Shown: in pieces, positions 1 to 5,232 of the stretch | Layout of the letters: each line of letters starts with the position of its first letter | Position numbering within the stretch: position 1 is the stretch's first letter | Assembly (NCBI GenBank): GCA_945827565.1 | Contig: CALZNR010000123.1 | Coordinates: 1-5,232, forward strand | Origin: an uncultured Prevotella sp. | Lineage (GTDB): Bacteria > Bacteroidota > Bacteroidia > Bacteroidales > Bacteroidaceae | DNA: 5,232 nt | Direction of reading: 5' to 3' | The notes under the pieces: generated by a model | The model's database searches: none | What the model was told of the DNA's origin: nothing | What the model saw: the letters and a program-made list of their open reading frames with translations, nothing else | Position numbers and translations under genes: made by a program

Positions 1-30
1 CAGCGAGAAAAAAGTGGCTCAGAATGGAAT

Positions 31-44
31 TGCATAAATATGCA
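31..44. repeat. AT-rich inverted repeat, possible operator
   Basis: TGCATA (31-36) and TATGCA (39-44) are perfect reverse complements around a 2-base centre. The match continues outward through a T/G wobble to A-T pairs at 28-29 and 46-47. The spacer is too short for a stable RNA hairpin, so a dimeric protein-binding site is more likely than a transcript structure. No gene can be assigned on either side: the gene to the left lies outside the window and the peptide transporter ends at 214. It could be chance in AT-rich DNA. Confidence 0.25.
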
Positions 45-70
45 GTTTAACATTTTACGTCTCAATTCCT

Positions 71-96
71 TGTTAAATTAACAGTTATAAACAGTT
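71..96. repeat. Inverted repeat overlapping a short direct repeat
   Basis: TGTTAA (71-76) and TTAACA (78-83) form a perfect 13-base palindrome with a single central A. Its right arm overlaps the first of two copies of AACAGTT (80-86 and 90-96), which are 10 bases apart, about one helical turn. That arrangement would suit a repressor or activator site with repeated half-sites on one face of the DNA. The surrounding 1-126 region is AT-rich, has no convincing coding frame, and I found no full TAnnTTTG box in it. Function unknown. Confidence 0.3.
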
Positions 97-126
97 CGTT
101 TTTAACCTCCATATAGGGTAGGAGAG

Positions 127-169
127 AAAAAGCAGAGGCTGATTCCAACGCAGGAATCAGCCTCTGCTT
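127..169 (-). terminator. Rho-independent terminator of the peptide-transporter unit
   Basis: Bases 130-146 and 153-169 are perfect reverse complements, giving a 17-base-pair stem with a 6-base loop (147-152). Read on the minus strand, the stem is followed directly by a short T tract (complement of 127-131) and a pyrimidine-rich run. It lies 45 bases beyond the stop codon of the minus-strand POT transporter, the right place to end that transcript. On the plus strand the stem is followed by TTGATAACTG, a poor T tract, so it acts mainly leftward, although the stem itself could also stop rightward read-through. Confidence 0.9.
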
Positions 170-213
170 GATAACTGTCGGTCAGCATCATTGACTGCTG
201 ACAGGATATGGAA

Positions 214-1713
214 TTAGCATACCTTGTTGAGCTTCTTAATGATGGAGAAGATGAAGAGGGCTGCGATAAGGCAGATAACCATCAGTGTTCCCCATACGAT
301 GGTGAGGTCCATGTGCCACATGTGACCGGGAATGGACACCAACTTGTTGCCCAGTGCAGTGGCAACAAACCATCCACCCATCATCATGCCTCGATATTTG
401 GGAGGTGCCACCTTGGTGACAAGTGAAATGCCGATGGGCGACAAGAGAAGCTCGGCAAAGGTAAGGATGAGGTAGGTGGAAATGAGCAAATTGGGGGTTA
501 CATCAGCCACATGCTGTGGATGGTTAGTGGCTGGCAGACCGATAGAGTTGACGGTCATCAGAAGGTATGCAGCGGCAGCTACCAACATTCCCAAGCCGAT
601 TTTTACGGGGGCTTTGGGCTCTTTTCCTTTCTTGGCGAGCCATCCGAACAGGGCTATGCTGACGGGGGTGAGCATCACCACAAAGCAAGCATTGAACTGC
701 TGGAAGATAGGTGCGCTGATGCTGATTTCCGGTTCAAGTTGGTTGTAATTGTAGGCAAGAATGGCAATGCCTGCTGCAATCACCACGCCATTGATGAGAC
801 GGGCACGGGTGGTAACTGATTGGAATGCCCCGAAGATGCCATATACCATGAAGATAATTGCCACGAGATTGGTTACATCGAAAGCCATAGACTCGATGCC
901 AGTTGACTTGGTGGCAGTAAATTCATCGGCAAACCATGTGAGGGTAAGACCATTTTGGTGGAATGCCATCCAGAAGAAAATGACCACGGCAAACACCAAT
1001 ACCAGGCAGATGATACGCTCGCGGGTTTCTTTGGGCGACATCTCCTCTACGGGTGCGCTCTCCTGATTTTTCACCTTCTTGACAGACAATACCTGTTTGA
1101 ACGTGGATTTGCCAAAATAATAGATCAGAATGCTGATGATTACAGAGATGCAGGCGATGGCAAAGGCTGCATGATAAGACTCTGCCTTGGTCAGTCCAAA
1201 GGCTTCTTGCGACCACTCCATGCTGTAGATAGCTGCTGTGGGGGCAAAGAGTGCACCCACATTGATAAGCATGTAAAATAGTGAGAAACCGGCATCTCGC
1301 TTGTTGGCATAGTGAGGGTCGTTATACAAATCGCCTACCATTACCTGCAAATTGCCCTTGAATAGTCCGGTACCCACACTTATCAGAATCAACGCCGCCC
1401 CCATTGCAATGATGGCAGGTGTTTCGCTTCCGAGAAGGATAGAGAGGAGCAGATAGCCCACAAACATGATGATGATGCCAGTGACCACCATGCGGGAGTA
1501 GCCCCACTTGTCGGCAGCTATACCACCAAACAGCGGCAGGAAATAAACCAGTGTGAGAAACCAAGTATAAATCTCAGAGGCAGTGCCGGCTTGAAAACCG
1601 AAGTTGTCTCCAAGGAAGAGAGCAAACACGGCAAGCATAGTGTAGTATCCAAAACGCTCACCTGTATTGGCAAGAGCCAATGTCCATAAACCTTTAGGTT
1701 GTCCTTCAAACAT
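214..1713 (-). CDS. POT/PTR2-family peptide:proton symporter
   Basis: An inner-membrane transporter of the proton-dependent oligopeptide family (MFS fold), expected to import di- and tripeptides with protons. The 499 residues are near the usual bacterial length. Family marks visible are GERFGYY (18-24), GTGLFKGN (114-121, with the TM4 lysine K119), FYMLINVG (146-153, the FYxxINxG signature), and ELLLSP in the substrate-binding TM10 helix (421-426). About 14 hydrophobic segments can be counted. Three things are unusual. The first glutamate of the ExxERF motif is Asn16. The TM7 FWxxFEQ-type motif reads FWMAFHQ (247-253), with His252 for Glu. The TM6-TM7 link (about 200-233) is short and charged, while an extra hydrophobic pair (about 276-322) follows TM7. 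It sits 57 bases after the barrel gene with no clear promoter between, so cotranscription is likely. The start is the first ATG matching the family N-terminus (FEGQPKGLW). Exact substrate is not shown by the sequence. Confidence 0.92.
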   Translation of the reverse strand: MFEGQPKGLWTLALANTGERFGYYTMLAVFALFLGDNFGFQAGTASEIYTWFLTLVYFLPLFGGIAADKWGYSRMVVTGIIIMFVGYLLLSILLGSETPAIIAMGAALILISVGTGLFKGNLQVMVGDLYNDPHYANKRDAGFSLFYMLINVGALFAPTAAIYSMEWSQEAFGLTKAESYHAAFAIACISVIISILIYYFGKSTFKQVLSVKKVKNQESAPVEEMSPKETRERIICLVLVFAVVIFFWMAFHQNGLTLTWFADEFTATKSTGIESMAFDVTNLVAIIFMVYGIFGAFQSVTTRARLINGVVIAAGIAILAYNYNQLEPEISISAPIFQQFNACFVVMLTPVSIALFGWLAKKGKEPKAPVKIGLGMLVAAAAYLLMTVNSIGLPATNHPQHVADVTPNLLISTYLILTFAELLLSPIGISLVTKVAPPKYRGMMMGGWFVATALGNKLVSIPGHMWHMDLTIVWGTLMVICLIAALFIFSIIKKLNKVC

Positions 1714-1770
1714 AATGATATAAAATTAAAATTTAGTTCTCTATCTTGTGTCCGCAGCGTAATGCTGTGG

Positions 1771-2571
1771 CTATTTTATTTTGGGATTGTTGGAACGTAT
1801 CAAGTCGGTGAGATAGGTCAACTTGATTTGAATGGTAGAGTTGTTGCTCCTGCCAAAAAAATCTTTTTTGGAGTTGCCGTAGATATCTGCCAAACCGTAG
1901 TAGTAACGCCCTTCTAAAAGGAAGTGTCCGATGCGTGGTATGGAGTATTCCAATCCTGCTCCGGCAGTGATGCCGTAATCAAATTTGCGCTCTATGGGCA
2001 TTACTTCTTGCGGAGCCTCTTTAAGCACTCCCAGTCGGCTGTCTTGATTGCGCTGATCGTAGGCATAGTTGGCTTTAATCTTGTCGTTGAGATAGAAGCC
2101 TATTTGTGGGCCTGCCTGCACGTAGAACTGCAATCCGTGGTATTCGCGTCCCCAGCCCAACCTTGCCATAAAGGGAATTTGAATATAGGTTATGGTGCGC
2201 TGATACTCTTCAGCCATTCCCGTAGAGGTGTTGATGACTGGCTGGTCTTTTTCATCCAGTATGCTCTGTTTCCAACCGCATTGGCTGATGTTTACTTCAG
2301 TGACCAGGGCGCATATACTCTTGAAATATTTTTCGCACGTGTAGCGCAAGGCTACTCCTGCTGTGTAGCCCCCCAGTGAGTTTTGGGGTATTTCGGGCGT
2401 AAAGCCAACATTGTTGATGGTATAACCTCCAGAGACACCCAGTGCCAGCTCGTTTCTGAAATCTCCAATTTGCGATTTGGCATCCATCAACATCGTGCAG
2501 CATAGCACGCAGAGTGTCAGGCGTAGGTGTTTCTGTACAGAAAGTATGGCGATATGATAGAATTGTCGCAT
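1771..2571 (-). CDS. PorT-family outer-membrane beta-barrel protein
   Basis: A predicted outer-membrane beta-barrel of the PorT-like type (PF13568 family), 266 residues. An N-terminal export signal has a long basic n-region (1-17), a hydrophobic core LTLCVLCCTMLM (18-29) and likely cleavage near AKS-Q (31-34). Family-like strand motifs follow: ALGVSGGY (43-50), YIQIPFMARLGWG (129-141), GPQIGFYLND (154-163), FDYGITAGAGLEY (197-209), EGRYYYGLADIY (220-231) and the closing strand STIQIKLTYL (245-254). A 12-residue polar tail follows the last strand instead of a terminal aromatic. The frame is open back to 2652, but that start would overlap the upstream gene by 67 bases and put extra residues before the signal peptide, so I chose the ATG at 2571, 14 bases past the upstream stop. 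PorT itself is a type IX secretion component in Porphyromonas, but PF13568 has many paralogues, so a secretion role is unproven. Confidence 0.83.
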   Translation of the reverse strand: MRQFYHIAILSVQKHLRLTLCVLCCTMLMDAKSQIGDFRNELALGVSGGYTINNVGFTPEIPQNSLGGYTAGVALRYTCEKYFKSICALVTEVNISQCGWKQSILDEKDQPVINTSTGMAEEYQRTITYIQIPFMARLGWGREYHGLQFYVQAGPQIGFYLNDKIKANYAYDQRNQDSRLGVLKEAPQEVMPIERKFDYGITAGAGLEYSIPRIGHFLLEGRYYYGLADIYGNSKKDFFGRSNNSTIQIKLTYLTDLIRSNNPKIK

Positions 2572-2585
2572 GGTGGGTATGGCAA

Positions 2586-3953
2586 TTAGTAAATCACTCT
2601 GATTTGTTTGGAAGGTGAATAATTGACCATCAATATCCTCTTGTTTTGCCATCCGCCGTTTGGACTGATGCGTTCAAATCCCAAGGGAGTCTGAATAGGT
2701 GTGTAGCCTGTGCTGCCAAGGGCGCCGTTGAAGTTTTTACCATACTCGTGAAGTCCTTTGAGGAAGAAGTAGGTGTGGTCAAAACCCGTGATGGCAAAGC
2801 GTGGCAATGCTGCAAGCATGTCTTCGTGAAAGTTCCAGCGGTATTTCTGTTCAAACCTGCGGGTTGCCGTCGAGAGTGGATTGGTGTAGAAGGTGGCGGG
2901 GATATACACATTGAAGCGGTAGTAATTGTCCAAATTGTAGCGTGTGTACATCATCCACTCGGTATATCCGAACAAGGTAATCTGCAGGTTGGGTGCATTA
3001 TTTGCCAGTCCGTTGAGTTTGGCAAATACCACGTTCAGTTGCGGTGAGCGCTCAGTGTTGAGTATCACCACATTTGGCAGGGTTTTGCTGAAGGCCTTGG
3101 CAAAGTTGGTCTCTGTAGATTTTGTGCTGGTGATGGAAAAACTGCGTCCAGATGATTTCAGTTGTGAGCGCAGCAAAGAGGTAAAAGCCCCCTTGGTGCT
3201 GGCAGAATCTTGGCAATCGATGATCACCGTGTGGTGATTCTTGAACTGACGCAAGAAGCGAGATACGATGGAAGCATTGATCTCCGGGTTGGTTTGATAA
3301 ACCTGATAGATAGAGGCATTGCTCTTTATCTGTGGAGCATCAATAGAAAAAGGAATGAACAACTTGATGTCGTGCTGCTTGACAAAATTGGAAACCGCAG
3401 GCATCTGGGCAGAATAGAGCGGACCGAAGATGACATCGCACTGCGCCAGTTGGGGGGTGGCAAGCAGTGAGTTGATGTTGCACTGTTCAGAGGCATTGAA
3501 AGCATCCACGCGAATGGAGATGCCCTCGCAGCGCAGACTGTCACATGCCATGAGCATACCACGGTAGTATTCCGTCATGCGCCTTCCATCACCATTGATA
3601 TCGTGCAAGGGGAGAAGCACGCCCAATCGGATTTCACGCTGCCGTACGTCTGTTTGGCTTGCCTGTGGCCGACTGGTTGCGGGCTGTGCTGATGCTGATG
3701 CCTGTGCAGAATTTGAACTGAACGGGATGAAGAGCAAACTTCCTTTTTTTAACTGGTAGCCGGGTACTTTTGTCTCTGGATTGGCATTCAAGAGTTCATC
3801 TATCGTGATTGAATACTCACGCGCAATACTGTACAGCGTTTCCTTTTTTTTGACCTTATGAATATCTCGCCATTTGTTCGACTGTGCATACACTCCCACG
3901 GAGCAGGTCAGTAAAAACAAGAAGACCAAATATCTGGTGATAAGCATTTTCAT
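2586..3953 (-). CDS. LysM domain plus type 1 periplasmic-binding-protein-like envelope protein
   Basis: A 455-residue exported protein. A signal peptide (1-24, cleavage likely VYA-Q) is followed by one LysM domain (about 32-77, HKVKKKETLYSIAREY to GSLLFIP), which binds peptidoglycan glycan chains. A flexible Ala/Ser/Gln/Pro linker (79-106) leads into a type 1 periplasmic-binding-protein-like domain (about 108-400). Evidence for that domain is IRLGVLLPL (108-116), CDVIFGPLYSAQ (172-183), LFIPFS (198-203), VVILNT (295-300) and FAITGFDHTYFFLKG (386-400). Cys17 lies in LLTC, a poor lipobox, so a lipoprotein is unlikely. No ABC transporter genes are adjacent, so the binding domain may sense or scaffold rather than feed a permease; E. 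coli LpoA, which activates a peptidoglycan synthase, is a structural precedent for such a fold in cell-wall work (inference). It is first in the minus-strand unit, with a good promoter 25 bases upstream and the barrel gene 14 bases downstream. Ligand unknown. Confidence 0.87.
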   Translation of the reverse strand: MKMLITRYLVFLFLLTCSVGVYAQSNKWRDIHKVKKKETLYSIAREYSITIDELLNANPETKVPGYQLKKGSLLFIPFSSNSAQASASAQPATSRPQASQTDVRQREIRLGVLLPLHDINGDGRRMTEYYRGMLMACDSLRCEGISIRVDAFNASEQCNINSLLATPQLAQCDVIFGPLYSAQMPAVSNFVKQHDIKLFIPFSIDAPQIKSNASIYQVYQTNPEINASIVSRFLRQFKNHHTVIIDCQDSASTKGAFTSLLRSQLKSSGRSFSITSTKSTETNFAKAFSKTLPNVVILNTERSPQLNVVFAKLNGLANNAPNLQITLFGYTEWMMYTRYNLDNYYRFNVYIPATFYTNPLSTATRRFEQKYRWNFHEDMLAALPRFAITGFDHTYFFLKGLHEYGKNFNGALGSTGYTPIQTPLGFERISPNGGWQNKRILMVNYSPSKQIRVIY

Positions 3954-3978
3954 GATTAAAAGAAATTCAAGATGTGTG

Positions 3979-4008
3979 CAAAATTACAAAAAACTACGGA
4001 TTAATCAA
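3979..4008 (-). promoter_or_regulatory. Bacteroidota-type promoter for the LysM-barrel-transporter unit
   Basis: On the minus strand, TAATTTTG (complement of 3979-3986) matches the Bacteroidota -7 consensus TAnnTTTG exactly. A TTG (complement of 4006-4008) lies 19 bases upstream, matching the -33 TTG/TTTG element and its usual spacing. Transcription would start near 3972-3974, leaving an untranslated leader of about 20 bases before the ATG at 3953. It should drive the LysM-protein gene and, given the tight spacing, the barrel gene and probably the transporter. Confidence 0.65.
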
Positions 4009-4018
4009 CATATTTAGT

Positions 4019-4026
4019 TAAATTTG
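4019..4026 (+). promoter_or_regulatory. Candidate -7 box for the secreted protein and uvrA
   Basis: TAAATTTG at 4019-4026 is an exact TAnnTTTG match, but no TTG or TTTG is seen about 19-21 bases upstream, so the promoter is weaker or depends on an activator. A start site would fall near 4031-4033. That is downstream of the GTG at 4029 and upstream of the ATG at 4047, which supports the ATG as the true start of the next gene. The box is 11 bases from the -33 element of the opposite promoter, so polymerase footprints on the two strands would overlap. Confidence 0.45.
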
Positions 4027-4046
4027 CAGTGTCAAATGCTACAAAG

Positions 4047-4721
4047 ATGAAAATATCAAGTATATTCCTACTGTTTTCTTTTCTGTTTATTCTCCCCAAC
4101 CGTGTATTCGCTGATTTTGTGCCAACGGCATACTACCAGCAAGACGGTGAGATGATGCAGACCACAGATGTGCTTAACGATGCACAAGCACCCTTGCACG
4201 TTACTTTCAAGGCAAACCCATCTTCTGCAGACGATGTGGCAGAAGCCTTTGAATGGCGCTTTACGAAGGAGGGCGAGGCAAGTCCGTTCATGGTGAGATA
4301 TGAGCAAAACACCGACTATGAGTTCCGGGAATCGGGTACCACCACCATTGCACTCTACGTGTCGTATGACAAGAATCAGGCTCCTATACTCATATCCACC
4401 ATCAAGATTACCATCAGTGCAAGTCTGCTGGAAGTGCCCAATGCTTTTTCGCCCAACGGTGATGGAATCAATGATGTGTATAAGGTGAAAAGCAATCATA
4501 AGAGCATAGTGGAGTTTCATGGATATATTTTCAACCGATGGGGTGTAAAGGTGTATGAGTGGACCGACATAGATGGCGGATGGGACGGCACCTACAAAGG
4601 CACCAAGGTGAAGAATGGTGTTTATTTCGCCCTGATCAAAGCCAGGGGGGCAGACGGCATAGAATACAACATCAAACGAGATGTCAACATATTGACAGAC
4701 TATATAGAGAATGCAGAATAG
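4047..4721 (+). CDS. Small secreted protein with PKD-like domain and type B (gliding-motility-associated) C-terminal sorting domain
   Basis: A 224-residue exported protein. A signal peptide (1-23, cleavage near VFA-D) is followed by a beta-rich, PKD-like region (about 47-125; note FEWRFTKEG at 69-77 and [10 protein letters not shown] at 98-107). The type B C-terminal domain (CHU_C / TIGR04131 type) spans about 130-216: [16 protein letters not shown] (130-145), [14 protein letters not shown] (161-174), [11 protein letters not shown] (178-188) and [10 protein letters not shown] (190-199). Such domains direct passage through the outer membrane by the type IX system and surface attachment or release. 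They usually cap very large adhesins or enzymes, so this short protein, with no catalytic domain seen, is atypical. The frame opens at a GTG (4029), but the ATG at 4047 begins a normal signal peptide ([10 protein letters not shown]) and lies downstream of the likely transcription start. uvrA follows after 31 bases on the same strand. Ligand or partner unknown. Confidence 0.87.
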   Translation: MKISSIFLLFSFLFILPNRVFADFVPTAYYQQDGEMMQTTDVLNDAQAPLHVTFKANPSSADDVAEAFEWRFTKEGEASPFMVRYEQNTDYEFRESGTTTIALYVSYDKNQAPILISTIKITISASLLEVPNAFSPNGDGINDVYKVKSNHKSIVEFHGYIFNRWGVKVYEWTDIDGGWDGTYKGTKVKNGVYFALIKARGADGIEYNIKRDVNILTDYIENAE

Positions 4722-4752
4722 GCTGTGAATGTCAAATGGAAGTAAACGAACG

Positions 4753-5232
4753 ATGGGTGCAGACACAATAAAGATATATGGTGCCAGGGTGCACAACCTG
4801 AAGAATATAGATGTAGAGATTCCTCGAAACAGTTTGACTGTAATCACCGGACTGTCGGGTTCGGGAAAATCTTCACTCGCCTTTGACACCATCTTTGCAG
4901 AGGGACAACGCAGGTATATAGAGACGTTCTCTTCATACGCAAGAAACTTTCTGGGCAATTTGGAAAGACCCGACATAGATGATATCTCGGGACTGAGCCC
5001 TGTAATCAGCATAGAGCAGAAGACAACCAACAAAAACCCGCGTTCTACCGTGGGCACCGTGACAGAGATATACGACTACTTGAGGCTGCTATATGCAAGG
5101 ACAGGAAAAGCCTATAGTTACATTACGGGCGAGGAGATGGTGAAGTTTACGGAAGAGAAGGTGATAAGATTGATTGCCCAACAGTTTCGTGGACGTAAGA
5201 TATTGATACTTGCACCGCTGGTCAAAGGAAGA
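4753..5232 (+). CDS. uvrA: Excinuclease ABC subunit A, N-terminal part (cut by window end)
   Basis: The first 160 codons of UvrA, the damage-recognising ATPase that works with UvrB and UvrC in nucleotide excision repair. The frame stays open to the window edge; the full protein is normally over 900 residues. Visible marks are [16 protein letters not shown] (10-25), the Walker A motif GLSGSGKS (33-40), [19 protein letters not shown] (50-68), [11 protein letters not shown] (82-92) and [19 protein letters not shown] (95-113). After RTG (116-118), where many UvrA proteins have a C-P-x-H motif, this one reads [12 protein letters not shown] (119-130). The start at 4753 has a weak GGAAG ten bases upstream and gives an N-terminus of family length. 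An in-frame ATG at 4729, directly after a stop codon, would add 8 residues and cannot be excluded. Closeness to the upstream gene suggests a shared transcript. Confidence 0.96.
   Translation, partial: MGADTIKIYGARVHNLKNIDVEIPRNSLTVITGLSGSGKSSLAFDTIFAEGQRRYIETFSSYARNFLGNLERPDIDDISGLSPVISIEQKTTNKNPRSTVGTVTEIYDYLRLLYARTGKAYSYITGEEMVKFTEEKVIRLIAQQFRGRKILILAPLVKGR

Noticed and set aside
1..81. Possible gene end or start at the left edge: short open frames on the plus strand ending at 37, 50 and 81, and a minus-strand frame running out of the window
   Set aside because: All are too short to tell apart, none shows a recognisable domain, and the AT-rich composition looks intergenic.
208..1281. Several plus-strand open frames of 72-108 codons inside the transporter gene
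   Set aside because: They are antisense shadows of a clear membrane-protein gene, without family motifs or plausible start signals.
1752..1770. Imperfect hairpin between the barrel and transporter genes
   Set aside because: The 7-base stem has an A/C mismatch on the transcribed minus strand and no T tract follows in that direction. The T-rich side is on the plus strand, where no gene ends. It is not a supported terminator.
1924..2379. A 151-codon plus-strand frame opposite the barrel gene
   Set aside because: It is antisense to a gene with clear barrel motifs, and no promoter or independent domain is evident.
2572..2652. An extended start for the barrel gene, adding 27 residues
   Set aside because: It would overlap the LysM-protein gene by 67 bases in another frame and place polar residues before the signal peptide. 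The ATG at 2571 gives a normal export signal.
4029..4046. GTG start for the secreted protein
   Set aside because: It lies upstream of the transcription start implied by TAAATTTG at 4019-4026 and adds residues ahead of a typical signal peptide beginning at 4047.
4068..5057. A 329-codon open frame on the minus strand opposite the secreted-protein gene and uvrA
   Set aside because: It is the antisense of two well-supported genes. Its PEPDSP-like stretch is the complement of the UvrA Walker A region, a common source of false antisense predictions. It shows no domain of its own.

Overview
The window looks chromosomal and comes from a member of the Bacteroidota, most likely Bacteroidales and probably close to Prevotella. 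Four things point there. A small exported protein ends in the gliding-motility-associated / type B C-terminal domain of type IX secretion substrates. A PorT-type outer-membrane barrel is present. A LysM plus type 1 periplasmic-binding-protein fusion of the Bacteroidota kind is present. The divergent intergenic region carries TAnnTTTG boxes, the Bacteroidota -7 promoter element, and the starts lack strong Shine-Dalgarno sequences. I name no genus with confidence.

Layout. Positions 1-126 are AT-rich with no convincing gene; they hold two small perfect inverted repeats that look like operator sites. A strong intrinsic terminator (127-169) closes a minus-strand unit of three genes, read right to left. 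First is a LysM/periplasmic-binding-protein-like envelope protein (3953-2586). After a 14-base gap comes a PorT-family beta-barrel (2571-1771). After a 57-base gap comes a POT-family peptide/proton symporter (1713-214). A 93-base divergent region (3954-4046) holds a good minus-strand promoter (TTG-N19-TAATTTTG) and a plausible plus-strand -7 box (TAAATTTG). A plus-strand unit then starts with a 224-residue secreted protein, a signal peptide followed by a PKD-like beta domain and a type B sorting domain (4047-4721). It continues 31 bases later into uvrA, which is cut off by the window end after 160 codons.

How the genes may work together. The minus-strand unit reads as an envelope set: a periplasmic protein able to bind peptidoglycan, an outer-membrane barrel, and an inner-membrane peptide importer. 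The first plus-strand gene is a minimal candidate substrate of the type IX system. That these envelope genes share a function is inference from layout and family only. uvrA (nucleotide excision repair) appears to be a housekeeping gene sharing a transcript with the secreted protein. The least ordinary features are the transporter, which has changed POT signature residues and what looks like a moved helical hairpin, and the very small type B sorting-domain protein. I see no mobile element, CRISPR array, tRNA or rRNA.
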